Shown piece after piece: positions 20,240-32,159 of a stretch of DNA of 42,834 nucleotides (its first letter is position 1; each line of letters opens with the position of its first letter). This stretch comes from Helochares maculicollis (Eukaryota > Arthropoda > Insecta > Coleoptera > Hydrophilidae), in NCBI GenBank assembly GCA_033557835.1, contig JAWQRO010000329.1, forward strand, positions 1 through 42,834. The letters are read 5' to 3'. Under the pieces are notes generated by a model that saw nothing but the letters and a program-made list of their open reading frames with translations, did no database searches and was not told the DNA's origin. The position numbers and the translations under genes are program-made.

Positions 20240-23060
20240 ATTTTTTTTTGCCTTGCGGGATCTAAGCCCATATAGCCGTATATGTCTAATTTTGCACCCT
20301 CGGATCACCGGACCAATCAAGGCACATTAGATCAGGCCTGATTTTATGTGATCGGATGCATTGTACATACAGCCTGCGCAGTAGTATAATAGGGTTTTTG
20401 TCTGTTAAAATACAGGTAGACTTTTTTGTATAAATATACAGGTAGATACGTGCAAAAATCAATAAAACGCATGCAAGAATGGGTGTTGAATTTTCTATAT
20501 TTTTTATTAGCCATTATGTTTGCGATAATCAATCAGATGGAGAATTGTCACTTTATGAGAAATTACCTGTCATAAATCAATGTCGCCAATTAAAGTGACA
20601 TTATTCAAACGGGGCGTTAAAATTTACTATATCTACAGGGAGCTACATGCGTCGGTGTGTCGCTATAGCGTATTTTTGGAACAAGACGTTTCTTGTTAAT
20701 CGTTATCTGTGCTCAGGAAAATTTGGCATGAAAGGCTCTATTGTTATAAATGTCCTTTTCAATTATTTACATTACACTAACAATTTTGTAAATGAGCTGA
20801 TACGTTTAAGCAATGATCGTGCAATAGATTAAAACGATTTCGTTTTGCAGAAGAGAACTTTTGACAGATCCAAAAAAATGTGCGAAGATTAAACGGGAAG
20901 TTTTAAGCAAGCAGGCTGTATATCGATAATTAATGCGTTCATTCACAATTTTAATCATAACATTTTAAATTTGCAAGGCGCTTTTTAGTTAATATCCGAT
21001 GTAATTGATTTTTCAAAGCAGTCGCTTTTTAATTCATGAATCAAACAGAACGAGGAGGGGGTAAAATGCGGCGGTAATAAACTCGTTGTTACGTGATTTT
21101 TTATTTAGTGTGGAACAAAATAATTTAGTAGTAACGACGTCGCTCCCGGTGCCTTTATTTAAAATTTACAAAGCTCGTATGGGATTATGTCTTTTAAAGC
21201 ACGCTGCTTTGGACAGGTGTGGGTAGGAAAGAGGGGTTAATAAGGGAAAAGAGATTCCCTCGCAGAAGAAGCGCTTTCCGAGGAAATTTTGTAGTTCGAG
21301 GGTTGCATTTCTGATAAATTTCTCAAAAGCCGCATGTCAAAGAAATAAGTTTTAGACGAGAAACGTTATGATGACGATGACGAAACATATCGTCAAAATT
21401 TTAAAAGCTTCACCTCCGTTTTTTTCCAATTTATTTTGCAAACATTTTTAGAACCAATCACAACGGAAAAAATATCTATCATTCAGCCAATTAATCGGCC
21501 TTGGCAACGAAACCACCAGGCTACACTTTAAAAAACATTGTCAACTTTAAAAATAGCAAGCACTATATGAATTGTGGATACGTATAACAAATTGAGCGCT
21601 TTTTTAATGTATTTATAACCCACTCGCTAAGAAATTTTAAGGAGATTAAAATTATGCTTTCGGTGCTCATTGTTGCGGTGCCAGATGTTTAAGTTCATTT
21701 GTGTCGGAAATACATATGCCGCGCCACTGACGTCATTAGCTTCTTTGTTTTTAGGTAATTACGGGCCCTTAGTGTACCTTTATTTCTTAGCGAAATTCAG
21801 AATTTCACAGCACTTGCAGTTCTTTCCCCTAGGGAGGTCGGAAACTTATCAAATTAATTTTATTGGAGCCGTTGAAAACTTTTTTGTAACTTTTTCCTCA
21901 TGGGGAATATTCGAACAAACGTCTTCTTGATTTTTTGGACGCTCATAGTTGCACTTTATTAACCCCTAACTCAATACAGCAGCGAAGCTGTTGACAAGCG
22001 AATTTAATTAACCTTAATCCATACATTATTTCTGAGCCGGCCTGATCTCATGGGGAATTTAAGGTAATACCTATAAATCCTCGTATCTCGAGCGAGCGTG
22101 CTAAAAATTAGCCGCACATAAATTCGACCGCAAAAAATAGATAATTGACCACTGAATGCCTGCTATATTGGCCCAATCTAGCTCCTGTTAGCTATATTAA
22201 CCTCTTGCCTTGCTTAAATCAAGTACTGTCTTGGATAACTCATGTCCTGTGGCTTGGTTAAATCGCCTTTCTGACTAGGTTAAACCGTTAGATACATTTA
22301 TAGGTTTTATAGAAATAACTACTGTGATAATTTTTGACCCTATAAGATAGTTCTGTCTCATAGTTTAGTGCACTAAGAACGACCAGTATAAGCCTACTCA
22401 AAATCTTCGATCGTGCAGGGCAGTGACGCATCGCGAATTCTAACCCAACTAATTTTCGCCAAAAAGGGTCACAAAACCGCGCCGTGTTTTTGTGCATTCC
22501 ATCATGTAAATGTGCAGTCCGAAATTGACTTTTTAAAGCGCGTTAAAAAGTTAATTTTCCTGCGACCCCATCACCAGAAGCGAGATCCAAAGATGGAAAA
22601 TGCGGGATGAAAACGAATTAAGGATATTGAAGTTGGCCATGCGAAAATGTTTTAATAAATTTAAAAGCCGTTTCAAATCGATCCTGCGACCATCATCCTG
22701 CGTCCGAGGGGGTCGAATGTACAAACAAATTACGCGTTCGACTGATAAATTTTTGACAGTTTAAGGGAAACTGCATCGTTCGTTTGTATCCGCGACCTAT
22801 TTTCCGGCACAACCTTGGCACAGTTGACACTAAATAAATCGATTCTATTCAAAATGGCATTACGTACTGAAAGGGGTATTACTTTTAACCTCAAAATTAA
22901 TTTTCTCGTTACATAGTTGGGGAGTTGAGCTCCATTTATTCAATTCGGATAGGACGTAACTACATTTTACTCGTACATGCAAATAACCTGAGCGAGAATC
23001 CAGTTCCAATATTCCAATGTTTCAAGATTGGGACGATTCTCTTTTATCGAGCAATCGTTA
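20240..23060. other. Intergenic DNA, no gene recognised
   Basis: Short frames only (for example 21670-21930 plus, 22288-22497 minus), without domains or splice context that would support them. Confidence 0.5.
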
Positions 23061-23164
23061 ATTTATGAACAAATTTGATTTGACGCTATCGTTTTGTTTA
23101 AAGATGCAGCTTAGTTTGAAGCAAGCCGAGAATTTGGGGCGAACGCCTCATTTTATGGCAAAGG

Positions 23165-23485
23165 CTTTATTTGGGGCAAACGCTAAATTAGGGACAAATG
23201 TTGAATTTGTGACAAACGCTGACTTTGTGACAAACGCTGAATTTGTGGCAAACCCTGAATTTGTGACAAACGCTGAATTTTTGACAAACGCTGAATTTGT
23301 GATAAACGCTGAATTTGTGACAAACGCTGAATTTTTGACAAACGCTGAATTTGTGACAAACGCTGAATTTTTGACAAACGCTGAGTTTTTGACAAACGCT
23401 GAATTTGTGACAAACGCTTAGCTGATGAAAAACGCAAAATTTGTGAGAAACGGTGAATTTGGGACAAACGCTAAACTTTGGCCAA
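23165..23485. repeat. 18-bp minisatellite, open in frame on both strands
   Basis: Unit GACAAACGCTGAATTTGT in about 13 good copies plus diverged ones at both edges. Because 18 is a multiple of three, the plus strand is open as a TNAEFV/TNAEFL repeat (118 codons, 23065-23418) and the minus strand as an IQRLSQ/IQRLSK repeat (94 codons). Units with GTG and TTG at the variable position alternate over part of the array. The frame seems a by-product of the repeat: no signal peptide, domain, or splice context supports a protein. Confidence 0.85.
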
Positions 23486-23489
23486 CCGC

Positions 23490-25370
23490 TGAATTTGAAA
23501 CGAACGGAAAAGGCAAAAGCCTTCGATTTCGGAGGAACGCTGAATTTAGCGAAATGATTTTGACCGAATTATTAGTTCAACGCAAACGTTTAGTCTTGGA
23601 TAAAGAGTTTATTTCGTACAAGCGCCTAACTGTGGGCAAACGCTCCGGCTTGGAACTTGCAATGTGGTACAAATGGTCAAGCTCGACCGGGTCATTTTGA
23701 AATGAAAGTGTTGGGAAAAATCATTTTTTGGCAATCGCGTGACAATTTTAGGCAACGGCAAAATGCACGAGGCCGCCGAAATAGTGGCACTCTTTAGGAA
23801 AGGATTCATGAGGCACCCGTTCAAGTTTCTGCGATGTGTAAAATCGCCCTAGTGTGGCTCTAACGTCAAAGGATAAATTTAAGGTCGATTCGTGTGGAAA
23901 ACGGGAAAAGGTTTCTACATCAACGTGCTACAACTATGTTATAAAATTCAACTAAAATGAAAAAAATAATCCAGTGACAAAGCAAATTGAATTTAATTTT
24001 AGACGTTCGTCAAAGCAAAAGGGAATAAGCTAAAATGAATAAAGTGCATGCAAAATTTGGAGCCATGCGTTCGGACGTTACTGATGAATGAGTGAATAGA
24101 ATGAACGTGAATGAAACATAAAAGCGACGCAATCAGGAAATTGAATAAAATAATTTTTGTTATCCATACCAATGGTATGATCCCTACAATAAATTGTAGA
24201 ATTACATACACACTCTAAACTACTTGTCAAAGGGCTGTTAAAAACAGCGAATGTAGTAGCGCGTTTCAAGCATATCAGATATCGACTGTGGACATTGAAT
24301 TGCCAGTGCGCATCCCACGGCGCACTTATCGATACGCAGTGCTTAGAGAAAACCACCCACTACCACTGGGGGTTGTCTTCTTCAACATGCGCTAATGTGG
24401 GGCGGGAATTTAAAATTCCAGGCTTATCATTTAATTGCGAAAATCTCTTCATTTGTGTGGGAGACCCTCAAGAACGTGCGGAACTAATTTTCCGATAAAG
24501 TGGCTGGAGATTTTTCTCTTACCGCCATTGGCACCCACGCGAAAATATCGCTATCGCTTCAATACGTTGTTGCTTTGAGTACACTTAAGGGGAAGATTAA
24601 CAAAGGAAATTTAATATGGAGAAGTACTTTATTATTAAAGTTAAGACAGACAACCATGAAAATTGTGTCCGGGCTGTGATGCTTTACACGAAGAAAGCTG
24701 TCGGAATCCAGCCGCATCTAGCCTCACCAGATCACCTCACTATTCGGCACATTACCCTACGATATGCCATATAACCCCACGGTTGGCACTCCACGCTAAG
24801 CCACACCGCGATACGTCACGACACAACACGCCAACCCACGCTACGATACAGCACGTCAACCCACCGTGCACTTAAAACAACGTCACGCTGTAGCAACTAC
24901 ATTAAAATCCTAACGATCCATATTTATATTCTCATTTTCATTTTGCAAAACAACCTATATTGTACAGTTTCCCGACTCCTTTGCAGCTCTAGTCGTCGGT
25001 ATTTTATTTCATATCACCAAATTTTGTACTACATTTTGTTGGAAACCGACAGAAGTGGTTAAAGCCCTTAAGTTTAACTGTCAATTGACTAAAATATCTA
25101 GTTCTTCAAGCCAAATTACTTCTGGGCACACAACCAGTTGTCCCTTAGCATTTTTTGAGCGAATTTTTGAACAACAATGTTTAAATTCTAGCAGCTGATA
25201 TTTGATTACATCTGCAATTGCACCTGTCCTCCCTTAGTAGCCATTATTAACAATTTTCCCCAATAGGTCAAATTTATATATACATATCAGCCGATTTATA
25301 TAATTACATAATAAAAATCAATGTGCGGTGTAGAACTCTAACTAGCATTTTATATTTTCGTAATTTACAA
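23490..25370. other. Intergenic DNA with a CAC-rich simple stretch, no gene recognised
   Basis: A loosely repetitive C/A-rich stretch (variants of CCACGCTACGATACA) covers about 24740-24870. Other frames are short and unremarkable. Confidence 0.45.
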
Positions 25371-27250
25371 GCCTTTCAGTATGATGTAGCCTAATTTTTA
25401 CATAACAATATATTTCTATTATAGAAAACCTGACATATCAAAGTAGCCACAAATCCAAGACGCTTTTGCTTCGCTTACTCGGGATTCGCTCGCTTCGCTC
25501 GCTCATCCCTCGTGTCACTTTTCTCCGAAAAAAGCCTTAACACCCGCGGTTCATTAGCTTATATTAATAGTATAGACACAGCCTAATCGCTGTACATGGC
25601 AATGAAAATTTAGCCTGAATTTTACATAAGAATGTTATGCTATAGGAAACGTGACATACCAAAGAAGCCACAAATCCAACACGCTTTAGCTTCGCTTACT
25701 CGGGATTCGCTCGCTTCGCTCGCTCATCCCTCGTGAAATATCAGTTTTTCTTGAGATGAGCTTGAACACCGGCGGTTCATTAGCTTATATTGACACAGCC
25801 TAATCGCTGTACAAGCCGAGCAAAATGTAGCCTGAATTTTACATAATGTATTTCTGATAATATTGAAAACCAGATACACGAAAGTAGCCACCAATGCAAC
25901 TCGCGTTTGCTTCGACTCACCCGGAATTCGCTCGAGTCGCTCGCTCATCCCTCGCGAAATAACAATTTTCCTTGAGATGAGCTTGAACACCGGTGGTTCA
26001 TTAGCTTATACTGACACAGCCTAATCGGTGTACATGACATCAAATATGTAGCCTGAATTTTGGATAATAATGCATTTCTCATACTATAGAAAACGAGATC
26101 CATCAGAGCCATCACGAATCCAACACGCTTTAGCTTCGCTTGCTCGGGATTCGCTCGCTCATTCCTCGCAAACTATCAATTTTCCTTGAGATGAGCTTGA
26201 ACACCGGTGGTTCATTAGCTTATGTAGACACAGTCTAATCGCTGTACATAACGAGGAAAATGTATCCTGAATTTTACACAATGTATTTCTGATGATATTG
26301 AAAACCTGACATATGGAAGTAACCACGAATGTAACCGCTTTTGATTCGACTCAGTCGAAATTCGCTCGCTTCGCTCGCACATCCCTCGCGAAATATAAAT
26401 TTTCTTTGAATTGAGCTTGAATACCGGCGGTTCATTAGCTTATAGTGACACAGCCAAATCCCTGTAGCCTGAATTTTACATAACAATATATTTCTTATGC
26501 TATAGAAAACAAGATCCATCAGAGCCATTACGAATCCAACACGCTTTAGCTTCGCTTACTCGGGATTCGCTCGCTTCGCTTGCTCATCCCTCGAGAAATA
26601 TCAATTTTTCTTGAGATGAGCTTGAACACCGGCGGTTCATTAGCTTAAATAGACACAGCCTAATCACTGTACATGACGAGGAAAAATAAATATAGCTCGA
26701 GTTTTATATAACAATGTATCTAATGCTATAGAATCGCTGACATATAAAAATAGCCACAAATCCAACACGCTTTTGCTTCGCTTACTCGGGATTCGCTCGC
26801 TCATTCCTCGCGAAGTAAGATTGCCTTAAAAAATAAAAAAACTTTTTAAAGCCGAAAACTCGTAATATGCCGTTCACGTTCCTCCTACATATTGCAATTA
26901 TATTTTTAAGCGCCTCATCAGATCTGTAATGAGTAGTGAGCGAGCGACTCTTCAGTAAGTGGATAATAAAATATCTTTTTGAAGATGGGATATCTTCATA
27001 ACTTGCAGGTCTTTCAATATGCTGTGGCCTGATTTTTACATAACAATGTATTGCTGTATAAACCTTGGTATATCAAAGCCACCGCTAATCAATACGCATT
27101 TGCTTCGCTTACTGAGGAAGCGTTAAGAAATCAACACGCTTAAATTCTAAAAACTCGTAATATGTCGTTTCACGTTTTTCTTAAATTTTGCAATTATATT
27201 TTCAAGGATATTTATTAAATTATTGCTTTGTGAACGAACGAATCTCGAGT
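25370..27250. repeat. Satellite-like tandem array of 206-226-bp units with CpG-rich core
   Basis: The core TTCGCTTACTCGGGATTCGC plus GCTCATCCCTCG recurs with block starts near 25461, 25682, 25902, 26126, 26336, 26542 and 26768, and in decayed form near 27095. Spacings are 206-226 bp except the last. Between cores are conserved blocks GAGCTTGAACACCGGCGGTT, CATTAGCTTATA, GACACAGCCTAATCGCTGTA and TAGCCTGAATTTTACATAA. Units differ by point changes and small indels. The core is far richer in G+C and CpG than the surrounding DNA. Minus-strand frames crossing the units are repeat artefacts. Confidence 0.88.
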
Positions 27251-27584
27251 GAGTGAAGCCTATTTACTCTTGATGAATTTCCTACTTTTTTACTACATGC
27301 ACTGTATCCGTTTTCCTTTGGATTATTTTGAGCGTCCGCGATTCTTTAGTTTAGCTGAGCACAGCCTAAATGTTGTATATGACAACGAACATGTAGACAA
27401 AACTCTAGATCTTCTCAAGTTAATTGGACACTTAAGGGGAACGGCTAGTAAACTAAAAGTCAATGATTTTACATCTATATTTAATTTTGCTTGCTATCGA
27501 AACAGTTTTCTATGTAAATACATACAAATTCATCCAAATATGAATGATTTGGCACGCAACATTTTAAAATGTAGCAGTTATTAA
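27249..27584 (+). other. Unrecognised 111-codon open frame at the edge of the satellite array
   Basis: The frame includes YFERPRFFSLAEHSLNVVYD, then DLLKLIGHLRGTASKLKVND. Its DNA at about 27325-27400 is a diverged copy of the satellite block that elsewhere reads GAGCTTGAACACCGGCGGTT and GACACAGCCTAATCGCTG. The second half (27400-27584) is not repeated elsewhere in the window. No domain recognised; it may be chance, or the array's last unit reading into unique DNA. Confidence 0.2.
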
Positions 27585-27599
27585 TTTAGTATATAATGC

Positions 27600-28400
27600 A
27601 TAATACTAAAAATAACAATATATTATTTTGAAAATAGGAAATTTGTCAATTTAGTACTATCAGTCATTGAAATCATATATACTATATTTCTACATTATAA
27701 ACTAAACAATGTGTGCTAATTCGACGCTTTAAAGAAATTTACAACATTTAGAATATATTGCAAGATATGAGAAAGTATGGCCTTAATACTGGTAAAAGTA
27801 TGTGTTTATGACACGTTAGTTAAATAAATTTGATTTTTTTGAATTCAATTATTTGAAGCCAGCTTGTTATTTAGGGGGCAGTTGAATTGAGCGTCACAAC
27901 TCGTGTAATGAGATATCTGCGCTATATAAGGTCTCATTAAAACAATAATATTTTCCTCTGTAGTTACACGCCTAAAATACAGTAGTTGCAGTTCGTAAGT
28001 CCCAATACCACGTATAAAACATAGATTCAGTCACTAATGGCTATATTGATTAACATATAATTAATATGAGTAAACTTCTGTGCCAGCACAATTTTTAATG
28101 AAACTCTTAAGCTTGAAACATACGAGTCGTATTCATCTACGGTGTACAACTGAAGTTCCAATCGGACCATATACATAAGAGGCAGCTTTGTTGCTGTCTG
28201 TGTGTCTATCTTTCATCGGCCTGGTTGAATCAGGTCCATTGCAGTTGTGATCATAGATGTCTAGGTAGCTAGGAGATGCATGTTTTTTCAATTTGGCATT
28301 TTTAGAAAAATACGAAGATAAAAAATTATTTCATATTATTCTATAAAAGAAACAAGAGCTAAATATTCCTAACCATTCAACGTGTTAAAATGATGCATGA
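27600..28400. other. Intergenic DNA, nothing recognised
   Basis: AT-rich; no frame, repeat or motif that I can support. Confidence 0.45.
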
Positions 28401-28422
28401 AAATGTATTACCTTAATCGAAT

Positions 28423-28705
28423 AATTTGGAAAATTCGTCCTTGGAACTTTCAGCCTCGCGTAAACAGTCAGCGTGTCTGACAGGACATTTTGCAGCCTAA
28501 TTAAGTCTGCATGTAAACCATCTCTTTGTATTAGACTTAAGAATCTTAGGGTTAAGTCCTGGAAATTTATTTCAGCACTACATCGTGTAATTTTTATTAA
28601 TTGCTTAGAAAGGTAGCAAATAAATTTTTCCTCTCCTACAAAACAGCAAGCCGGATCTTCCTCTCGTGCAAGGCGGTAAGCTGTACCCCCATTTTTTACT
28701 GGCAC
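28423..28705 (-). CDS. Possible single exon of an unrecognised gene
   Basis: Minus strand, open from about 28705: GGTAYRLAREEDPACCFVGE, then EKFICYLSKQLIKI, LTLRFLSLIQRDGLHADLIR and LKVPRTNFPNYSIK, ending at a good donor, AAG|GTAATA, at 28423/28422. A possible acceptor (GATTTAAG) lies near 28710 but has a poor pyrimidine tract. The composition (balanced charged and hydrophobic residues, helical look) is more protein-like than other orphan frames here. I do not recognise the family. No neighbouring exon could be joined to it, so it could equally be chance or a fragment of an old element. Confidence 0.3.
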
Positions 28706-28719
28706 TCCTTAAATCACCG

Positions 28720-29820
28720 CACAGTTAAGGGCTTAAATTATTATTGACGGCCATAGCAACTACTTCTACATAATCCATCAGAAAAAGATACCAGAATGAT
28801 TTTTCTAATCAACGCTAATTTCGCTTTGAAGTTTTATAGCCTCCTTTCCTGCTTAATTTCTTTAAGCAGCTCAATTGAAGGATGGAATATCGTATTATAA
28901 AAATAGTGCTTTCTAACTTTCTAACGAAAACAATGACATTTTCGTCTATTTTTTTACGCATTTTTATTGCTGCAAAAAAGTCAACTTGATTATTTAACCT
29001 CATTTTTGAATGCTATGCCTAAAAGGACGTACTAATATACTACCTACTTTAACAAATCCTTTTACACGCTGTATTCGTTTATATCAAAATTTCTGTGCGA
29101 TACAGTTAAACAACAGCAGAGTTCAGTCTAGGTGTAAATCTTCGTGTGAGTAGATTGGGCCGTTGTCTTGAAATATCGATACTGTTTTTTAGATAATCTG
29201 CTACCCAGCTCTTGCCAATTAACTGTGCGTCATAAAATTGAGAATTACTAACAAGTAAAATTAATGAATTATAACTATCACCTAAATAAAATGAAATAAG
29301 TATCGAATAATTCCTTATATTTTACTATCAATTTCCGCACAGCGCTTGCTTGAATTTTAAAATTTACTGTACTATTTATCACATTATTATTAGCTATGAT
29401 ATGATTACATTTCGCAGCAGGCAAATTACTACAAAGCGTCTAAACCCCAAATATGGTGTTTTGGTTGTAACTTCGATGTAGCCTAAGTTAAAATTCAATG
29501 CTTGTTTACCCTCAAATTGGAGAGAAAGACAGAATGTCTTTTAATGCTCGAAACCTCCTCTATAACAGCTAAAGACAATTTGTAAGAATTTTCACATCCT
29601 CATTACTTTTGAAGAAAAATCAAAATCTCACTTTTGTCCCGTGTATTGGAAAGATTTTGTAAACTATCGGTATTCCTTTAGGACCACTCCTCTGCACATC
29701 TTCAATTAAATGACTAAAAAATGCAGATCTACTTATCTTTAATGGGTTGAATTTGTTTGCATTTTTTTTTTCGTTGAAAGTATTGGTGTTCAAACTAATT
29801 TTCTCTATTTGTGTTGTTGA
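28720..29820. other. Intergenic DNA, nothing recognised
   Basis: AT-rich; a 62-codon minus-strand frame near 28815-29003 has no recognisable domain. Confidence 0.45.
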
Positions 29821-30254
29821 TAAAATGCGGGCTGAAACTCATATTCATATTGAGCATATTATGTTGTACCCCTTTGAGAAAGGTTAAAGAGCGGCAGATT
29901 TATTTCGCGATTTCAACATGTTTTTCGATGAAGGAACAATCAACTAAAGCCCAGCTGAGAGATGGTTAAAGAGGTTCAAAACGGGCGACACAAACCTTAT
30001 AGATGAAGAAGACAGAGCACGACCTCTTCTAGTGGCCATTGAAGGGGACGAAAACCTAACAGCGCGAATACTAAACCATAACCTCAACCAATCCACGTTC
30101 GCTCGGTGTCTCAAAAAAGCTTAGAAAAACGTAGAAATTGGCTGTAAGGGTTCACATGAACTCTCCGAAAACAACAAAACCGAACGGATTTTTACCCATT
30201 TGTGACAACGAATTATGAAAACTTCGTTTCTGAAGAATCTCGGCGTAAATACTA

Positions 30255-31472
30255 GGTTAGTTGAAAAGTTTGCGGAGATGGGATAAAACAAGAGCAAAAC
30301 TAAAAAAAATACCTTTAGTCTGCAGTGTATTCTCCCATAACTTCAATACATTTCCTCCAACGATTTTCCAATTCAGTTATACCATCTCTAAAATGGTTTT
30401 CTGGAAGCTCGTCAAAATATTGGTTCACAGTCGCTATAACTTCTTCATTCGAGGAAAAACGCTTTCCACAGAGAATTTTATTTAAATTTGGAACTAGATG
30501 GAAGTCCGAAGGGGCTAGATCGGGAGAGTAAGGCGGATGTTCGATCAATTCATACCGTAAATCGTTCAATTTGGCCGTTGTTTGAACACATTTGTGTGCT
30601 GGCGCGTTATCTTAATGGAAAAGGATTTTTTGCTTCTTTAAGCCAGGTCTCTTTTCTTTAATTTTTGTATTTAACTTATCCAATAGATTTGAATAATAGT
30701 CTCCTACTCTGGTTTTACACGATAATCGATCAACAAAATACCCTTTCCATCCCAGAAAACAGATACCATAACCTTCTTGGATGATTTGGACCAATTTGGT
30801 TGTTTTGGCAGCTTGGGATCATAATGGTACACCCAGGTTTCATTTATACTGACGAAACAACGTAAAAAATCTTTTTTATTTTTTTGAAAAAGCTCCACAT
30901 GTTCCTTACAAAGATTCATTCGAAGTCGTTTTTGATCACAATTTAAGAAATGCGGCACCCATCGTGCACAAAGCTTTCTGAGGTCTAGCACATCTTTCAA
31001 AATATGAAGAACTCGCTCAGTTGAGATATTCATGGTCTCGGAAATCTCACTCAAGTTTAACTTTCTGTCATTCATTACCATATCATGAATGGTATCAATC
31101 ATTTCTTCAGCGGTCACACTTTTTGGACGTCCTGGACGAGGATCATCTTCTAGACTTGTGCGACCACGTTTAAATTCTGATGCCCCCTTACAGACTATTG
31201 TTTTAGATGGGGCAACATCCCCTAACACATTCACCATTTCACTATAAACTTCCATCGCCTTCGAACCCTTTTCACTAAAAATTTTATTACCGCAGGATGT
31301 TCAATTTTTTCCATGATTAAATTATGTTGACACGTATAACATCAAAGCGTCATAAAAACATACTGACAAGTCATAACTAGTTGAAATTTGCAGGTGCGTT
31401 CATTAGAAGCAGTCGAAATTTTAGTTCTATCAACGAATTAAAGTCTTCGCTCCGCGAACTTTTCAACTAACT
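30255..31472 (-). mobile_element. Mariner element, copy A (1218 bp, inside an older mariner)
   Basis: Bounded by TA at 30253-30254 and 31473-31474. Its ends are GGTTAGTTGAAAAGTTTGCG and, reversed, AGTTAGTTGAAAAGTTCGCG, terminal inverted repeats with a few mismatches. Compared with copy B at 34629-35918 it is 72 bp shorter because of internal deletions. It lies on the opposite strand to the older mariner it interrupts. Confidence 0.92.
30315..31314 (-). pseudogene. Mariner copy A transposase, inactivated
   Basis: DD34D mariner transposase with start at 31314, helix-turn-helix region near 31255-31000 (FKRGRTSLEDDPRPGRPKSV), then ISTERVLHILKDVL and CARWVPHFLNCDQKRLRMNL. Defects: a frame disruption about 56 nt after the start; the first catalytic Asp is Asn (SINETWVYHYDP); about 14 codons are missing after DPKL; a 10-nt loss shifts the frame after ILLIDY; and a stop replaces the Gln before DNAPAHK. 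The C-terminus (HPPYSPDLAPSDFHL, VMGEYTAD) is intact in its own frame, with the stop at 30317-30315. Confidence 0.9.
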
Positions 31473-32159
31473 TAGTGCTCTTCGAAAACGAGAAGAAAGG
31501 CTTTTGTATCTTCCGGTCTATTTCAAAATCCTTTTGAAACGAAATGATGCCTGCAATTTTTTTTGCGCAAATATATAGAAATCACTCCTTTTTGAAGCAG
31601 ATGCGACTGGTGTTAACATTTGGTCGCATATTAAAACAATAGACAAAAACATCGTGATGTCAAGTGTGCTAAGTCGGCCCTGATTAACGACCAAGTAGGT
31701 TTTATTGTGTATTTGGTGAGCATGGTAGGGAATCCTTCACTCTGAACTGCTCCTATTGAGCTTACCACTCAATTCAACCCTATACTGTCAACAACCGACC
31801 AGATTGAAATTTGTGATCGACGAGAATTGTCCAGAATTGACCAATACAAAGGGCCTTTTGTTTCGCCAAGACAACCCTGGCCTGGACACATTTTTAACAA
31901 CGCGCCAGAAGCCCAGAGAACTAGAATATGATGTTATATCGCACCCGCTGTATAGCCTAGGCCTGGAACCATGCGATTACCACCTTTTCAAGCATTTGCA
32001 AAATTTTTTTTGGTAAAAAACTAACCTTGAGCGAGGCTTGAGAAAATGAGCTTATGAAATCGCCTTTCAAATTTTCAAAAGTTATCCAACAGAATGGCGC
32101 ACCCTTGATTTAAATACGAAAATTCTAACTTTATTCATTTCATGGTTGAAAAACGCTCA

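Larger units (their letters stand above)
29825..32150 (+). pseudogene. Old mariner (DD34D) split by a younger mariner
   Basis: The first half, 29825-30254, reads MRAETHIHIEHIMLYPFEKG, then AADLFRDFNMFFDEGTIN, AERWLKRFKTGDTNLIDEE and FLKNLGVN, the N-terminal helix-turn-helix region of a mariner transposase. The frame resumes after the insertion at 31475 with LFENEKKGFCIF, then 31756-32010 with NSTLYCQQPTRLKFVIDE, LLFRQDNPGLDTFL and PCDYHLFKHLQNFF. The Asp of QDN and Asp of CDYH are 34 residues apart. A decayed C-terminal tail runs to about 32150. Stops are frequent, the first Asp region is disrupted, and the PPYSPDLAP motif is degraded to PLYSLGLEP. It is much older than the element inside it. 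Confidence 0.8.

Noticed and set aside
23065..23467. Repeat proteins encoded on either strand of the 18-bp minisatellite
   Set aside because: Openness follows from the 18-bp period alone; no signal, domain, splice context or conserved flanking frame.
25724..26528. Minus-strand frames of 84-88 codons in the satellite array
   Set aside because: The same peptide wording (YKLMNRR, SSQ/SIQ..KLIF) recurs with the DNA unit, so the frames are repeat artefacts.
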